DNA of 38,017 nt from an uncultured Lachnospira sp. (GCA_944381165.1 CALWKC010000027.1:1-38017), one strand, 5' to 3'. Positions 1-7,390 are shown, counted from the stretch's first letter. Notes: generated by a model from the sequence alone, not told the origin. Numbers and translations: made by a program.

Positions 1-1
1 A

Positions 2-61
2 TATCATTGGAAGTACAAGATGGACGACTTTGGCAGCAAATCAATTGGTCTAGCTAATTAA
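2..61 (+). CDS. Possible 3' end of a plus-strand gene entering from the left
   Basis: One frame is open from the window edge to a TAA at 59-61 and reads as a mixed, protein-like C-terminus ending in GSKSIGLAN. It converges on the truncated minus-strand gene ending at 63. It is too short to identify; a chance open frame of 19 codons is entirely possible. Confidence 0.2.
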   Translation, partial: YHWKYKMDDFGSKSIGLAN

Positions 62-62
62 T

Positions 63-224
63 TTATATTCTACTAGGTGGAACAAATTGCATAAAATCAA
101 CTCGCTTTACATCTCTTGTTCCATAGTCAATGCTGACTTCTCTCGCCCAGTATTTCCCCATTCCGTTAAATTTTTCTTTCACAAGTAATTTGCTTAGAAA
201 CTCTGTTGTTTCACGTCTGTTCAC
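63..224 (-). pseudogene. Truncated element gene (MNRRETTEFL family)
   Basis: A GTG start, preceded by AGGTGG and overlapping the upstream gene by 14 bases, opens a 53-codon frame beginning MNRRETTEFLSKLL and containing GMGKYWAREVSIDYG and KRVDFMQF. I recognise this from memory as the N-terminus of a longer hypothetical protein common in clostridial mobile elements. Here the match stops after VPP, and three unrelated residues lead to a TAA. No other frame downstream resumes the expected protein, so a deletion or insertion joint near position 75 is more likely than a point frameshift. Function unknown. Confidence 0.55.
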
Positions 225-507
225 CTGTGCCACCTGCCTTTATGATTTCGATTGCCTTTTTGTAAGCATCAACCTTTGCCTCTGCCAACTCCATGAAATG
301 TTGTTTGCCTTGTTTATCATACTCTGATGCTAACTCTACGTTATATCTTTTGAGAAACTTTAATTCCTCAAGGGCTTTTTTCATATCGCAGACAGTTGGC
401 TGCGCGTCTATTATTTTACAAAATGTCATTCCCTCAGATGCCATATTAATCTCGGTGGCTGCTGCCGTTATCTGTGTTTTAAAATAATCTGCGTCAATTA
501 GTCTCAT
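211..507 (-). CDS. Hypothetical element protein, 98 aa
   Basis: Begins MRLIDAD, a start typical of small proteins in clostridial phages and ICEs. The rest is mostly helical and charged, with a long predicted helix (residues 40-90) rich in Lys, Glu and Ala. No catalytic motif or membrane segment is visible. The start overlaps the stop of the upstream gene by 4 bases and its end overlaps the next small gene by 14, so it is translationally coupled within the minus-strand operon. No function can be assigned. Confidence 0.6.
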   Translation of the reverse strand: MRLIDADYFKTQITAAATEINMASEGMTFCKIIDAQPTVCDMKKALEELKFLKRYNVELASEYDKQGKQHFMELAEAKVDAYKKAIEIIKAGGTGEQT

Positions 508-938
508 TTTCCTGTCTCGCTTTCCTTTATGTTCCTCAACGCTTCCTCGGCTTCTTCTTGCGTGAGGAATACGGTTTTGCCAAAATCAGAAATATCCGGC
601 TCTATTTCATCTAAACATTCACTCGGGCAATCTCCAATCAGATTAGAATGCGCGCTACATTGATATGTTATTTCGTTATCAATGACAACTGAATCCACAG
701 TGTATGACAAAATACCAAGCACGCCGCAATATGCATACACCGTACTACCAACCTTACACGGCAACCGCAGGAGCAAGCCCTGTTTCTCTAAATCCCTATA
801 CTTTTTCAATTCTTCAAGTGCTGCGGTTATAAGACTATCCGCCTCGAGTATTTGTCCGTAACGATTTGCATATATTGACATGTATTTTTTTTGAAAACAT
901 ATCAATTCCGACAATACCTCATCACTTATTTTTATCAT
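504..938 (-). CDS. Hypothetical phage/ICE protein, 144 aa
   Basis: I place the start at the internal ATG at 938 rather than the longest-frame start at 1004, because GAGGAGG lies 8-9 bases upstream and the longer version would overlap the DUF551 gene. The N-terminus is an amphipathic helix. The middle carries LPCKVGSTVYAY, a short beta-barrel-like motif seen in many hypothetical phage proteins, and the C-terminus has FGKTVFLTQEEAEEAL, also common in that group. Four to five cysteines are scattered without a clear zinc pattern. It is coupled to the next gene by a 4-base overlap. Function unknown. Confidence 0.65.
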   Translation of the reverse strand: MIKISDEVLSELICFQKKYMSIYANRYGQILEADSLITAALEELKKYRDLEKQGLLLRLPCKVGSTVYAYCGVLGILSYTVDSVVIDNEITYQCSAHSNLIGDCPSECLDEIEPDISDFGKTVFLTQEEAEEALRNIKESETGK

Positions 939-957
939 ATACGCCCTCCTCAACTTT

Positions 958-1329
958 TTAAATTCCTTTGTATGCCGCCGGCAGTGACTGCCATGCGATA
1001 ACATATGTAGTTATGTCGTTCATCCAGTCATCTTTAAATATATAGCCGCCTTGATACTTTTCAAAAGTTGCGTCTTTTGTCTCGTAAATAGGCTTTCCAA
1101 CATCCATATCGTATTTTACAGTTACTCTGCACCTTGATACATTCGGTAATCTCTCGCTGCATGGAATCCATCCGCTGTTGTACTCGGCAGCTATCTGTTC
1201 TACGGCTTCTATCGCGTTATTACACCGTATATAATTATCCGATTCCCTATCTCCTTCATATATTGGGGCATCTTCCTGTATAGCAATTTCTTTCAATTTT
1301 TTAATAATCTTCTCAAATACTTCCTGCAT
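958..1329 (-). CDS. DUF551-type protein, 123 aa
   Basis: The core WIPCSERLPN (residues 53-62), followed about 50 residues later by TYVIAWQSLPAAY, is the signature of DUF551, a small domain found almost only in phages and integrated elements. The N-terminal 45 residues form a helical region. The biochemical role of DUF551 is not known. The gene lies in the minus-strand operon, 20 bases ahead of the next start. The 58 bases upstream contain the divergent promoter of tRNA-Ala, so the operon mRNA must read through that region antisense. Confidence 0.75.
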   Translation of the reverse strand: MQEVFEKIIKKLKEIAIQEDAPIYEGDRESDNYIRCNNAIEAVEQIAAEYNSGWIPCSERLPNVSRCRVTVKYDMDVGKPIYETKDATFEKYQGGYIFKDDWMNDITTYVIAWQSLPAAYKGI

Positions 1330-1351
1330 GCTATCCCTCGCTTTCTTCCTA

Positions 1352-1379
1352 TTGATTTTATTTTGTATAGTGTTATACT
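1352..1379 (+). promoter_or_regulatory. Promoter for the tRNA-Ala gene
   Basis: TTGATT at 1352-1357 and TATACT at 1374-1379 are separated by 16 bp, a good sigma-A promoter on the plus strand. The expected start point, about 7 bases downstream, falls at the first base of the tRNA. The tRNA is therefore an independent unit facing the surrounding operon. Prediction from motif match only. Confidence 0.6.
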
Positions 1380-1387
1380 GTCCTCAT

Positions 1388-1460
1388 GGGGCATTAGCGC
1401 AGTTGGGAGCGCGTAACATTCGCATTGTTAAGGTCACGGGTCCGAATCCCGTATGCTCCA
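1388..1460 (+). tRNA. tRNA-Ala (anticodon CGC)
   Basis: A 73-base gene folds as a full cloverleaf: a 7-bp acceptor stem, D stem GCGC/GCGC, anticodon stem TAACA/TGTTA with loop TTCGCAT (anticodon CGC, codon GCG), and T stem ACGGG/CCCGT. The acceptor carries the G3-U70 wobble pair, the known identity element for alanyl-tRNA synthetase, which confirms Ala. CCA is not encoded: the gene ends in CC plus discriminator A, followed by a T-rich run (TTTTTGTTTTT) that could end transcription. Position 55 is C in place of the usual T. It is on the strand opposite its neighbours and overlaps a small protein gene. Accessory tRNAs on mobile elements are thought to support translation of element genes or to protect against tRNA loss. 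Confidence 0.93.
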
Positions 1461-1606
1461 TTTTTGTTTTTATCTATATTTCTTTTACAAAATTCTTTAC
1501 TTCCGCAGCCATACACCTGCTGCCCCTTGCTGTTAGTTCCAAGCAAAACTCCAAACTCACACTTGTCGCACTGTTTATCTGATATGCTGTTGATGTTGAT
1601 TGACAT
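1394..1606 (-). CDS. Small Cys-rich protein overlapping tRNA-Ala antisense
   Basis: The start codon overlaps the preceding stop (TAAATG), with GAGGAGG in front, so translation is likely. Residues 1-48 are protein-like and carry CDKC (14-17), GCG (around 34) and FC (around 40), a possible metal-binding set. From about residue 50 the frame reads antisense through tRNA-Ala and yields the tail GAYGIRTRDLNNANV, which is the familiar reverse translation of a tRNA gene and not an evolved protein tail. Either the gene once ended before the tRNA inserted, or the protein really has an antisense-tRNA tail. Function unknown. Confidence 0.55.
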   Translation of the reverse strand: MSININSISDKQCDKCEFGVLLGTNSKGQQVYGCGSKEFCKRNIDKNKNGAYGIRTRDLNNANVTRSQLR

Positions 1607-2959
1607 TTAATCCTCCTCAATATTCATATCATTAAAATTCATCTGGCCTTCAAGCTCATCATCTGTCATTAGATTTCTTATATTCTTAAGTTCTTCAAGA
1701 ATTGTCCTTGCGTTTGCCTCAGCTGCTGCCACATCATGCATTTGCGATGTAAGTGGCGATAATGGAAAATCATTAGCTGTGAGATATATCTTTTGAGCTG
1801 CCTCTTTAATCAGTCTCCAGCTTTCGGTTATCTCCTCGTCTTCAGTCTGATTGTCAGTGGCTTCTTTAAAATCGCTTCCGCATTGAGTATTTACGGCGTT
1901 TTTCGGCATTTCAGGCATTGAACTGTTTGGCGTATTAAAATCGCTCTCGCACTGAGTATTTATCACGTTTTCCGGCTCTTTCGCCTGCAAATCTTCTCCC
2001 GCTGTCTCGGAATTGCCCTCACATTTAGTATTTATCGCGCTTTCCGGCATTTTTGGCTCTAAATCGTCTCCTGCTGCCCCGGAATTGCCCTCGTATTTAG
2101 TATTTACCGCGTTTCCTTCGGTTTTGGGTGGCTTTGCTTTAACTACCTTCTTGTCTTTTCGCTTCTTTTCAGTCTCTTCTTTTTGCTCTTCAGGAAATTT
2201 TTCGCCGTATTTATCCTCCCACGCTTTTTTTAAGTCCTCCGGTGTACCGATTTGATTTTTTACCGCCTCAGTGACCGAGGCAGCGTCATATTCTGTTTTT
2301 TCCATGCTCCGCACGTTTGTAAGCGTTACTTTCTGAAGTTCTGCTTTTACTGACATCATTACTCTTCCAACACCCTGTATTCTTATCGAATATATCATCT
2401 CGCCCGCAGGGGATAGCGTTTCAAATAAGTTGTCAGTCTTGGACAGGTTAAGATACAGCTCAGGCTCGTCATGTAAGAGCTGATGAAACGCCTGCTCAAG
2501 CTCGTTTAATCCGGCCATGGCCCCGTCTGTCCCCTCGGCAAGGATTTCAAGGTCAGATACTTTCCGCTCCTCATCAAATTCCTTTTTTAAGTCCTCTATC
2601 TCTGCTCTGCTGTAATCCGATGAGAGCTCCTCGTTAATCTCATCGGGAAGCTGGAGCATGACCGCAAGTTTTGAGTATCCAAAGCCTCTGTATTCTGTTT
2701 TTAAGTACTGTGAGTTCCCTCCTTCCGAAAATCTGTCGTTAATGTTTATAAACCTTGATACCATGGTCTTGTCTATGTTGTATTCGGCGCGCGCAAATTC
2801 GTTTACATTCGTGTATCCGGAGCCGGAGAGTATGTCTGTGTCCCTGGCCTGCTTTAAAAGCCAGCCTATACGTACAAACCCTTCGGCGGACTCAAGCATC
2901 TGCTTGTCCAGCTCTTGCTTGAAGGTTTTAAAGTCTTTTATAGATGCTATCTCGCTCAT
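1607..2959 (-). CDS. DUF3102-like element protein with tandem repeats, 450 aa
   Basis: The N-terminal 130 residues include EGFVRIGWLLKQARDT, NVNEFARAEYNIDKTMVSRFININDRF and a helical stretch resembling DUF3102-type domains (a helix followed by a helix-turn-helix-like part), found in element proteins near replication and partition genes. The middle (about 130-255) is helical. Residues 255-370 are low complexity and hold four degenerate repeats built on the motif [AV][VI]NT[KQ][YC]. The C-terminus (375-450) is helical and acidic. The start overlaps the end of the PcfJ gene by 4 bases. A role in element replication or maintenance is suggested by position only. Confidence 0.6.
   Translation of the reverse strand: MSEIASIKDFKTFKQELDKQMLESAEGFVRIGWLLKQARDTDILSGSGYTNVNEFARAEYNIDKTMVSRFININDRFSEGGNSQYLKTEYRGFGYSKLAVMLQLPDEINEELSSDYSRAEIEDLKKEFDEERKVSDLEILAEGTDGAMAGLNELEQAFHQLLHDEPELYLNLSKTDNLFETLSPAGEMIYSIRIQGVGRVMMSVKAELQKVTLTNVRSMEKTEYDAASVTEAVKNQIGTPEDLKKAWEDKYGEKFPEEQKEETEKKRKDKKVVKAKPPKTEGNAVNTKYEGNSGAAGDDLEPKMPESAINTKCEGNSETAGEDLQAKEPENVINTQCESDFNTPNSSMPEMPKNAVNTQCGSDFKEATDNQTEDEEITESWRLIKEAAQKIYLTANDFPLSPLTSQMHDVAAAEANARTILEELKNIRNLMTDDELEGQMNFNDMNIEED
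1860..2115. repeat. Four degenerate 69-72 bp tandem repeats inside a CDS
   Basis: Four copies of a unit of about 70 bp lie in frame in the 450-aa gene. Each contains a version of (C/T)GAGTATTTA or TTAGTATTTA on the plus strand and encodes [AV][VI]NT[KQ][YC]E[GS] with a variable linker rich in Pro, Glu and Ser. The unit is a multiple of three, so copy-number change would keep the frame. Confidence 0.7.
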
Positions 2960-4887
2960 GCTATCCTCACCCTTTCTTTTCTGTTTAAATACTCTGTATA
3001 ATCTTTTAAAAATTTCTCTATAAGCTCATAGTCAGGCTTTGTGTCGTTTTGCCCATACCACTGCATTACTTTGTCACCTGAAATTTCTACCGTGATGTAT
3101 GGTATTTGCGGCTCTCTTGTTTTCCTTAAGACAAGTATGTATGCTTTACCGGCGTTGTAGTTTGACATGTATCTTTGATTGTCACTGCCAACGCAGTGAT
3201 GAAGCGTTTTACCTTCAAGTACAATCTCCTCCGCGTTGTGCGCCGGGCGGATTATATAATCTGACTGCTGCCATGTGTATTTTTTTTCTATTCTCCTGCA
3301 TACCTTAGGTATATCCGGATATTTTTTTAACATGTCTGTTATATATGTCTTGTTTTTTAATTTCTCCTCCTGCTGTCTCAACTCAGACCATTTCTGCCTT
3401 AAACTTTTCGGGTGCAGATATACTTCGTTTGTAAGATCGTCCCCCCTTGCAGCTCTAGCTCTTATGTAGTCCGAATATTCTGTTAAAGTGTTTGGAATGC
3501 TGCCGCTGTATTCGTTCCTGGCTTTTTCAAGATAATTCCAAAGTCTTACAATACTTTGATATTTAAGAGGCACTTCGGTATCTTTTTTCCACATGTAATT
3601 CATGCATCTTTTCAGTTTGTGCAGCGTTTCTATATTTTTAAGCGGCACGTTGTTTCTCTCTGCACACTTTAATGTCTTCAGCCGGCTGTATGCATCGCTT
3701 TTATCTTTAATAAGCCAGTTGTACTCGTTTTTTGATATACATAAAAAATCCGTAAGCCTGTCTGCTTTTTTGTTAAATTCTCTTATATGTCCGCTCTTGA
3801 AATAAATTTGCCTTGCTATTGTTGTAAGCTCTGCTTTTATCACGCTTTCAATCTGAGGACAGTTTGCGTATGTCTCAAGTTCCTTAAGTGCTTTAGTATC
3901 ACTGTAATAATTAGTTTCAAGCAGCCTGAATTCTTTTACAGGAAAGTATCTTAAGTCGGATGATAAAAGAGCATTTTCAAAATTAAAGCTTGCGTCAAAC
4001 GGATATTCGTTTGCATACGGAAGCCAATGCTCGCGTTCGCCCCCCGTATTTTCATAACTTTTGAAGAAATTTCTTCTGAAAAACTGTCTCAAAACCTCTC
4101 TTGTCTTTATTGACATCTGTGTATCTGTATATCTTGAAATCCACGTCTGGTAGCCTCGCGCTATAAGAGTGCCGTCGGGAAGCGTCTGGTATACTAAAGC
4201 GTTAAATATTGTGCATGTGTTTTTTGCTCTGCCGGATTGAACGAGTTGACCCGTACATCCGCACAGGCAGCATTTTTCAAAATTTCCCCTGTGCGGAGTT
4301 TCGTGCACAGGATAAGTAGGATAATCAATACAGGCTTTTATTCTTTTTTCGTATATTCCGCCGCACTGACAGCACCGGTATTCTGCCTTCGTTCCGTGCC
4401 TCTTATAAAGAATTACATTGCTTTTATCCGCATACTCTTTTATTTTTTTCTTAAGATAGTCCGGCTCCGGAGGGACTGCTGCCATGAGCTTCTCCATTTC
4501 AGTTTGTTTTTTTATTCTCTCTTTTTCTGTTTTGGCTGAATCGATCCTGTTTTCTAAGGCGTAGATATAGTCAGCCTCATCGTCCAGTATCCTTTTTCCT
4601 GCCGGTCCGTAAAATTCTTTTATCGCTTTAAAACTTTTGTTTGAAAATACAGCCCTTTCTATCTGTGTCCAGTGATAATTATTATATTTTTGCCTTTTAT
4701 CCCACTGTTGTGTTCCGTAGTCGTAGTGTGCAAATTCATTTTCGGTGTACGCCATGCGGTATAATGCGTCGCCGTGTATGTCTATTATCAGATGTTTTAC
4801 ATTGTCTATTGTCACAATCACAGCCGAAGCATTTTTACCGCGCCCATGTCTTATCTCCGGAAGCTTCAGTATTTTTGCTTTTTTCAT
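2956..4887 (-). CDS. PcfJ-like protein, 643 aa
   Basis: The C-terminal region (about 550-630) has the PcfJ-family pattern: EGKTLHHCVG, RYMSNYNAGKAYILVLRK, PYITVEISG, then MQWYGQNDTKP. Residues 170-215 add a Cys-rich part (CCQCGG and CCLCGCTG) that could bind zinc. The centre is helical and unassigned. PcfJ was named from the pCF10 conjugative plasmid and is common in Firmicutes ICEs and phages; its biochemical role is not established. The PcfK gene lies one base upstream, the usual pairing. Length is in the range I expect for long PcfJ members. High confidence in family, none in mechanism. Confidence 0.85.
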   Translation of the reverse strand: MKKAKILKLPEIRHGRGKNASAVIVTIDNVKHLIIDIHGDALYRMAYTENEFAHYDYGTQQWDKRQKYNNYHWTQIERAVFSNKSFKAIKEFYGPAGKRILDDEADYIYALENRIDSAKTEKERIKKQTEMEKLMAAVPPEPDYLKKKIKEYADKSNVILYKRHGTKAEYRCCQCGGIYEKRIKACIDYPTYPVHETPHRGNFEKCCLCGCTGQLVQSGRAKNTCTIFNALVYQTLPDGTLIARGYQTWISRYTDTQMSIKTREVLRQFFRRNFFKSYENTGGEREHWLPYANEYPFDASFNFENALLSSDLRYFPVKEFRLLETNYYSDTKALKELETYANCPQIESVIKAELTTIARQIYFKSGHIREFNKKADRLTDFLCISKNEYNWLIKDKSDAYSRLKTLKCAERNNVPLKNIETLHKLKRCMNYMWKKDTEVPLKYQSIVRLWNYLEKARNEYSGSIPNTLTEYSDYIRARAARGDDLTNEVYLHPKSLRQKWSELRQQEEKLKNKTYITDMLKKYPDIPKVCRRIEKKYTWQQSDYIIRPAHNAEEIVLEGKTLHHCVGSDNQRYMSNYNAGKAYILVLRKTREPQIPYITVEISGDKVMQWYGQNDTKPDYELIEKFLKDYTEYLNRKERVRIA

Positions 4888-4888
4888 A

Positions 4889-5371
4889 TCACGCCTCCAG
4901 ATAATATTCTCTTATGATTTCGTAAGCGCGGCCCATTCCGGGTATTCCCATCTTCACAGATGCATTTACTCCTGCTGCCTTAACGATGTCTTTATCAATC
5001 GTATATGAATTTTTCCAGCTCCATTTAAGGATTTTTCCTATACAGCCCTTTATGCTCTTTCCCTTCTTCCTGACCGCCTCGGCCATTTCGGGATGCTCGG
5101 TGCACTGAGCGGTTATGTAGTTTACCCAGTCCTCTACTATTTCAACAGGCTTGAGCTCGTCGGTTTCAACTTTAATCTTACCCAGCGCGGCTATGAGCGG
5201 AGTAGCGAGCTCGCTTACAGCGCCGTCTATGTAATCCTGAACGTCCTCTTTATCTATTCCGTTTTCAGCGGCAAGCTCGAACAGCGCCGCTGTATCACCT
5301 TCTTTTAGCTGCCCGGCTGCTGCCGCGTTAAGCTCCTGTGATGAATTAAATTCTCCGTATTTGTCAAACAT
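4889..5371 (-). CDS. PcfK-like protein, 160 aa
   Basis: The order PcfK then PcfJ, the acidic helical sequence, and the motif KGKSIKGCIGKILKWSWKN near residue 110 match the PcfK-like family. Two ATGs lie six bases apart. I prefer the second (5371), giving an MFDKYGEF start, because AAGGGG then sits 8 bases upstream; with the first ATG (5377) the spacing would be only 2. Function is unknown in the family; co-occurrence with PcfJ in conjugative elements is the main clue. It is an abundant-looking small acidic protein without membrane segments. Confidence 0.8.
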   Translation of the reverse strand: MFDKYGEFNSSQELNAAAAGQLKEGDTAALFELAAENGIDKEDVQDYIDGAVSELATPLIAALGKIKVETDELKPVEIVEDWVNYITAQCTEHPEMAEAVRKKGKSIKGCIGKILKWSWKNSYTIDKDIVKAAGVNASVKMGIPGMGRAYEIIREYYLEA

Positions 5372-5390
5372 ATGCATTCCCCTTTCAATT

Positions 5391-5579
5391 TTAAATTTTT
5401 CTTGTGTTCCAAAGCTCTATGACTTCCTCTGGTGTGATTAAATCCGGTGTCCTGCTGCCGCACTCTTCACATATAACCGTATATTTATCCCCGAAGCGGC
5501 TTTCTTTGTTTATGTAAAGTTTTCCTGCTCCGGAGCAGAACGGGCAGTTAAGAAGTTTTACCTCGCCTTTGCTAAGCAT
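5391..5579 (-). CDS. Lar-like restriction alleviation protein
   Basis: This 62-residue protein has the Lar-type layout: LLNCPFCSGAGKLY (C12, C15), a beta strand, then ICEECGSRTP (C37, C40) and a closing helix EEVIELWNTR. The two CxxC pairs form a zinc ribbon. The prototype Lar of the Rac prophage reduces type I restriction by favouring modification; many phage and ICE members are annotated by similarity alone. On a mobile element, helping incoming DNA avoid host restriction is a sensible role. It lies between PcfK and an HNH-like gene in the operon. Confidence 0.78.
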   Translation of the reverse strand: MLSKGEVKLLNCPFCSGAGKLYINKESRFGDKYTVICEECGSRTPDLITPEEVIELWNTRKI

Positions 5580-5589
5580 TTTTCCTCCT

Positions 5590-5907
5590 TTACAGATAGT
5601 TTTTCATGAACGCGCTCATCCACTCATCACGTGAATGCAGCTCTTCAAATTTCCTCTGACCGTCTTTTATAAGCTCAAGGTCAATATTCCTGTTTACATG
5701 AACAGCTTCCGGTCCTTCCCTGTGATGCCTTATACAAAGCCACACTTTAAGACCGTATTTTTCGGATATTTTTCTGTTTGCGGTGCCGTGCATTATGTGG
5801 TGTTGCTCAAGCCCTGCTGTGGAAAGGGGGCCATAATACCCCGACCGGGCAGCCTGTTTCCTGCACAGGTAGCATTCTTTATTTTTCTGCATTATACTTT
5901 TAGCCAT
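5590..5907 (-). CDS. HNH-like nuclease, Ref (RecA-dependent nuclease) type
   Basis: The protein has 105 residues with CYLC (C12, C15), LEQHHIMHGTANRKISEKYGLKVWLCIRHH (His36, His37, C58, His61, His62) and a distal His70 (AVHVN). This Cys4/His pattern is typical of phage HNH proteins, and the segment GTANRKISEKYGL is shared with the family annotated as recombination-enhancement RecA-dependent nuclease (phage P1 Ref). The family name is from memory. If correct, it would nick or cut DNA at RecA-bound sites during recombination. Its start overlaps the end of the RNase H-fold gene by 8 bases. Confidence 0.65.
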   Translation of the reverse strand: MAKSIMQKNKECYLCRKQAARSGYYGPLSTAGLEQHHIMHGTANRKISEKYGLKVWLCIRHHREGPEAVHVNRNIDLELIKDGQRKFEELHSRDEWMSAFMKNYL

Positions 5908-6346
5908 TGTCTGCCTCCTGCATTCTGTTTAGTATCTGCTCCTGCTCTGCAAAATATTTTCCGGTGTCTTTAGTAAACTTAACAACATGCTCTGTGGACA
6001 GGTTTATAAGCTGCTGCCACAATAGAGCGTTTTTTACGGGTCTGTTTCCTGATTTTATCCAGTTATTCTTTTTCCACTGATAAACCCATCCATTATTTAC
6101 GCTGTTTAAAATGTGCTCGCATTGAGTAAATACTCGTACTGAGCACGGTTTTGTAAGTCTTTTAAACGCCGCTATGATAGCTGTTAATTCAGACTGATTT
6201 TCGGTTGCATCCTTAAGCATTCCAGTTCCGTCACGCCGCACAGTTTTACCGTTCAGCTCGCACTCAAGAATGTATGAATAGTACGCATGCCTGTTTACCC
6301 TCGGTCCTCTTGCTGTTGTCGCTATGTAAATATTGACTTCCTGCAC
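5900..6346 (-). CDS. RNase H-fold protein lacking catalytic residues
   Basis: The RNase HI outline is visible: a beta strand NIYIATTARGP (5-15), an ELTAIIAAF helix (53-61), a strand RVFTQCEHILNSV (71-83), and WKKNNWIKSGNRPVKNALLWQQL (91-113), which matches the conserved handle region. The catalytic set is largely gone: the first Asp (normally in TDG) is Thr, the Asp of the usual TDS is Gln in TQC (74-76), and no C-terminal HxG...D is seen; only Glu53 fits. Nuclease activity is unlikely. The fold may have been kept for nucleic-acid binding. It sits directly after the HUH initiator gene, with one base between them. Confidence 0.7.
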   Translation of the reverse strand: MQEVNIYIATTARGPRVNRHAYYSYILECELNGKTVRRDGTGMLKDATENQSELTAIIAAFKRLTKPCSVRVFTQCEHILNSVNNGWVYQWKKNNWIKSGNRPVKNALLWQQLINLSTEHVVKFTKDTGKYFAEQEQILNRMQEADNG

Positions 6347-6347
6347 C

Positions 6348-7235
6348 TTATTCCCTCCTTCTCATCCTTGCGTTTATGTAGAAAAATCCGTTAAAATCGT
6401 TAAAATATACATTTGACTCCAAGAACTCATAGTCTGGGTACCATGAGCTTATTTCTTTTTCGCGCTCGGGCTTGTCCCGCACAAATTTGTCTATAAATTT
6501 TCCCACCGGGGCATAGTTTCCCTTACCGCCTTTCCTTTTGTTGTATACTTTCCTTACCCGGAACTGCTCAAGACCTGTCGAACAGTTCCAGCGCTTCTCG
6601 TATTTTGCCCTGTTTTTGTTCTTGGTTATGTAATTAGCCATTCCGGTAAGACCGTATCTGTCCTTCTGAAGCCGGCGCACCTGATTCCGGTTTCCGCATT
6701 TCCATAAGCTCTCCACAATATCCATATCCATATGTCCATCTATAATTAAGTGATAATGCCACCTGACTTTTGCATCATCATCATGCTCTATGACATACAA
6801 ATATTTTGCTTTGGCAAGACCGCGCTTTTTACGGTGGTAATTGATGCGGCGGATATAGTTGCTCATGATTTTTACTGCCTCTTTCATGTCAGCCGGCTCT
6901 CTTTCGTCCTCGCACGTGAGTGTCAGCCAGATGTCGTCATTGGTGAAGTTGTGCGTTATAAGTCTCTGGCAATATTTCACCGCATTTTTGTTGTTTAAGT
7001 TTTTCTGTGTCTCTTTGTTTTTTATCCTTCCCTCCGGAGGTACTTCGTCCATTGAGCGAAATTCGGGGAAGATTTCTATTTCAAGCTGCTCCCCGGCACG
7101 GATTTCTTTGCAGGCATATATTGATTTGTACCTGTTCTTTAACATGAACTCCAGGAAGAACTCATTTAAATCCTCTATGCTTTTGTTGTATGCAGCCTCA
7201 TAGTCATACTCGATGTAATTCATTCCCCGTCTCAT
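6348..7235 (-). CDS. HUH replication initiator (ORF2/G2P-type)
   Basis: The sequence around 147-168 reads YVIEHDDDAKVRWHYHLIIDG, with His160-Tyr161-His162 as the HUH metal-binding motif, and a downstream ANYITKN places Tyr202 as the likely nicking tyrosine. The arrangement matches replication proteins of the ORF2/G2P type used for rolling-circle replication by filamentous phages and many clostridial elements. It would nick one strand at an element origin and stay joined to the 5' end. I use the first ATG, with AAGGGGTAAGG upstream. The 175 bases in front hold a plus-strand hairpin with a T run and a promoter-like pair, possibly regulatory. Confidence 0.8.
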   Translation of the reverse strand: MRRGMNYIEYDYEAAYNKSIEDLNEFFLEFMLKNRYKSIYACKEIRAGEQLEIEIFPEFRSMDEVPPEGRIKNKETQKNLNNKNAVKYCQRLITHNFTNDDIWLTLTCEDEREPADMKEAVKIMSNYIRRINYHRKKRGLAKAKYLYVIEHDDDAKVRWHYHLIIDGHMDMDIVESLWKCGNRNQVRRLQKDRYGLTGMANYITKNKNRAKYEKRWNCSTGLEQFRVRKVYNKRKGGKGNYAPVGKFIDKFVRDKPEREKEISSWYPDYEFLESNVYFNDFNGFFYINARMRRRE

Positions 7236-7294
7236 GCCTTACCCCTTTTTCGCAGAGTTGTTAATATTTATTACAAGCCCGGAAAACAGTTATT

Positions 7295-7390
7295 TTGTGC
7301 CTCTTTTATGCTGTTTATGTAATAAATAAATGTTTGGTAAACTCCGTGTTTTAATTTTTTGAGAGGAGACGGCGCTCCTCTCATTTTTTT
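7295..7390 (+). ncRNA. Candidate antisense RNA opposite the rep leader
   Basis: On the plus strand, TTGTGC (7295-7300) and TGTAAT (7318-7323) are 17 bp apart. About 40 bases further on is a perfect 8-bp hairpin, GAGAGGAG/CTCCTCTC (arms 7361-7368 and 7375-7382), followed by ATTTTTTT: a sound intrinsic terminator. The unit would give an RNA of about 60 bases complementary to the mRNA leader of the replication initiator. No plus-strand protein explains the terminator. Rolling-circle plasmids often control Rep with such countertranscripts, but that link is inference. Confidence 0.4.

Noticed and set aside
1328-1582. Plus-strand frame of 84 codons over tRNA-Ala
   Set aside because: It is the sense translation of the tRNA and its flanks, with no ribosome site and no family resemblance.
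1860-2115. CRISPR-like array
   Set aside because: Repeats are degenerate, in frame, and part of a protein gene without conserved spacers.
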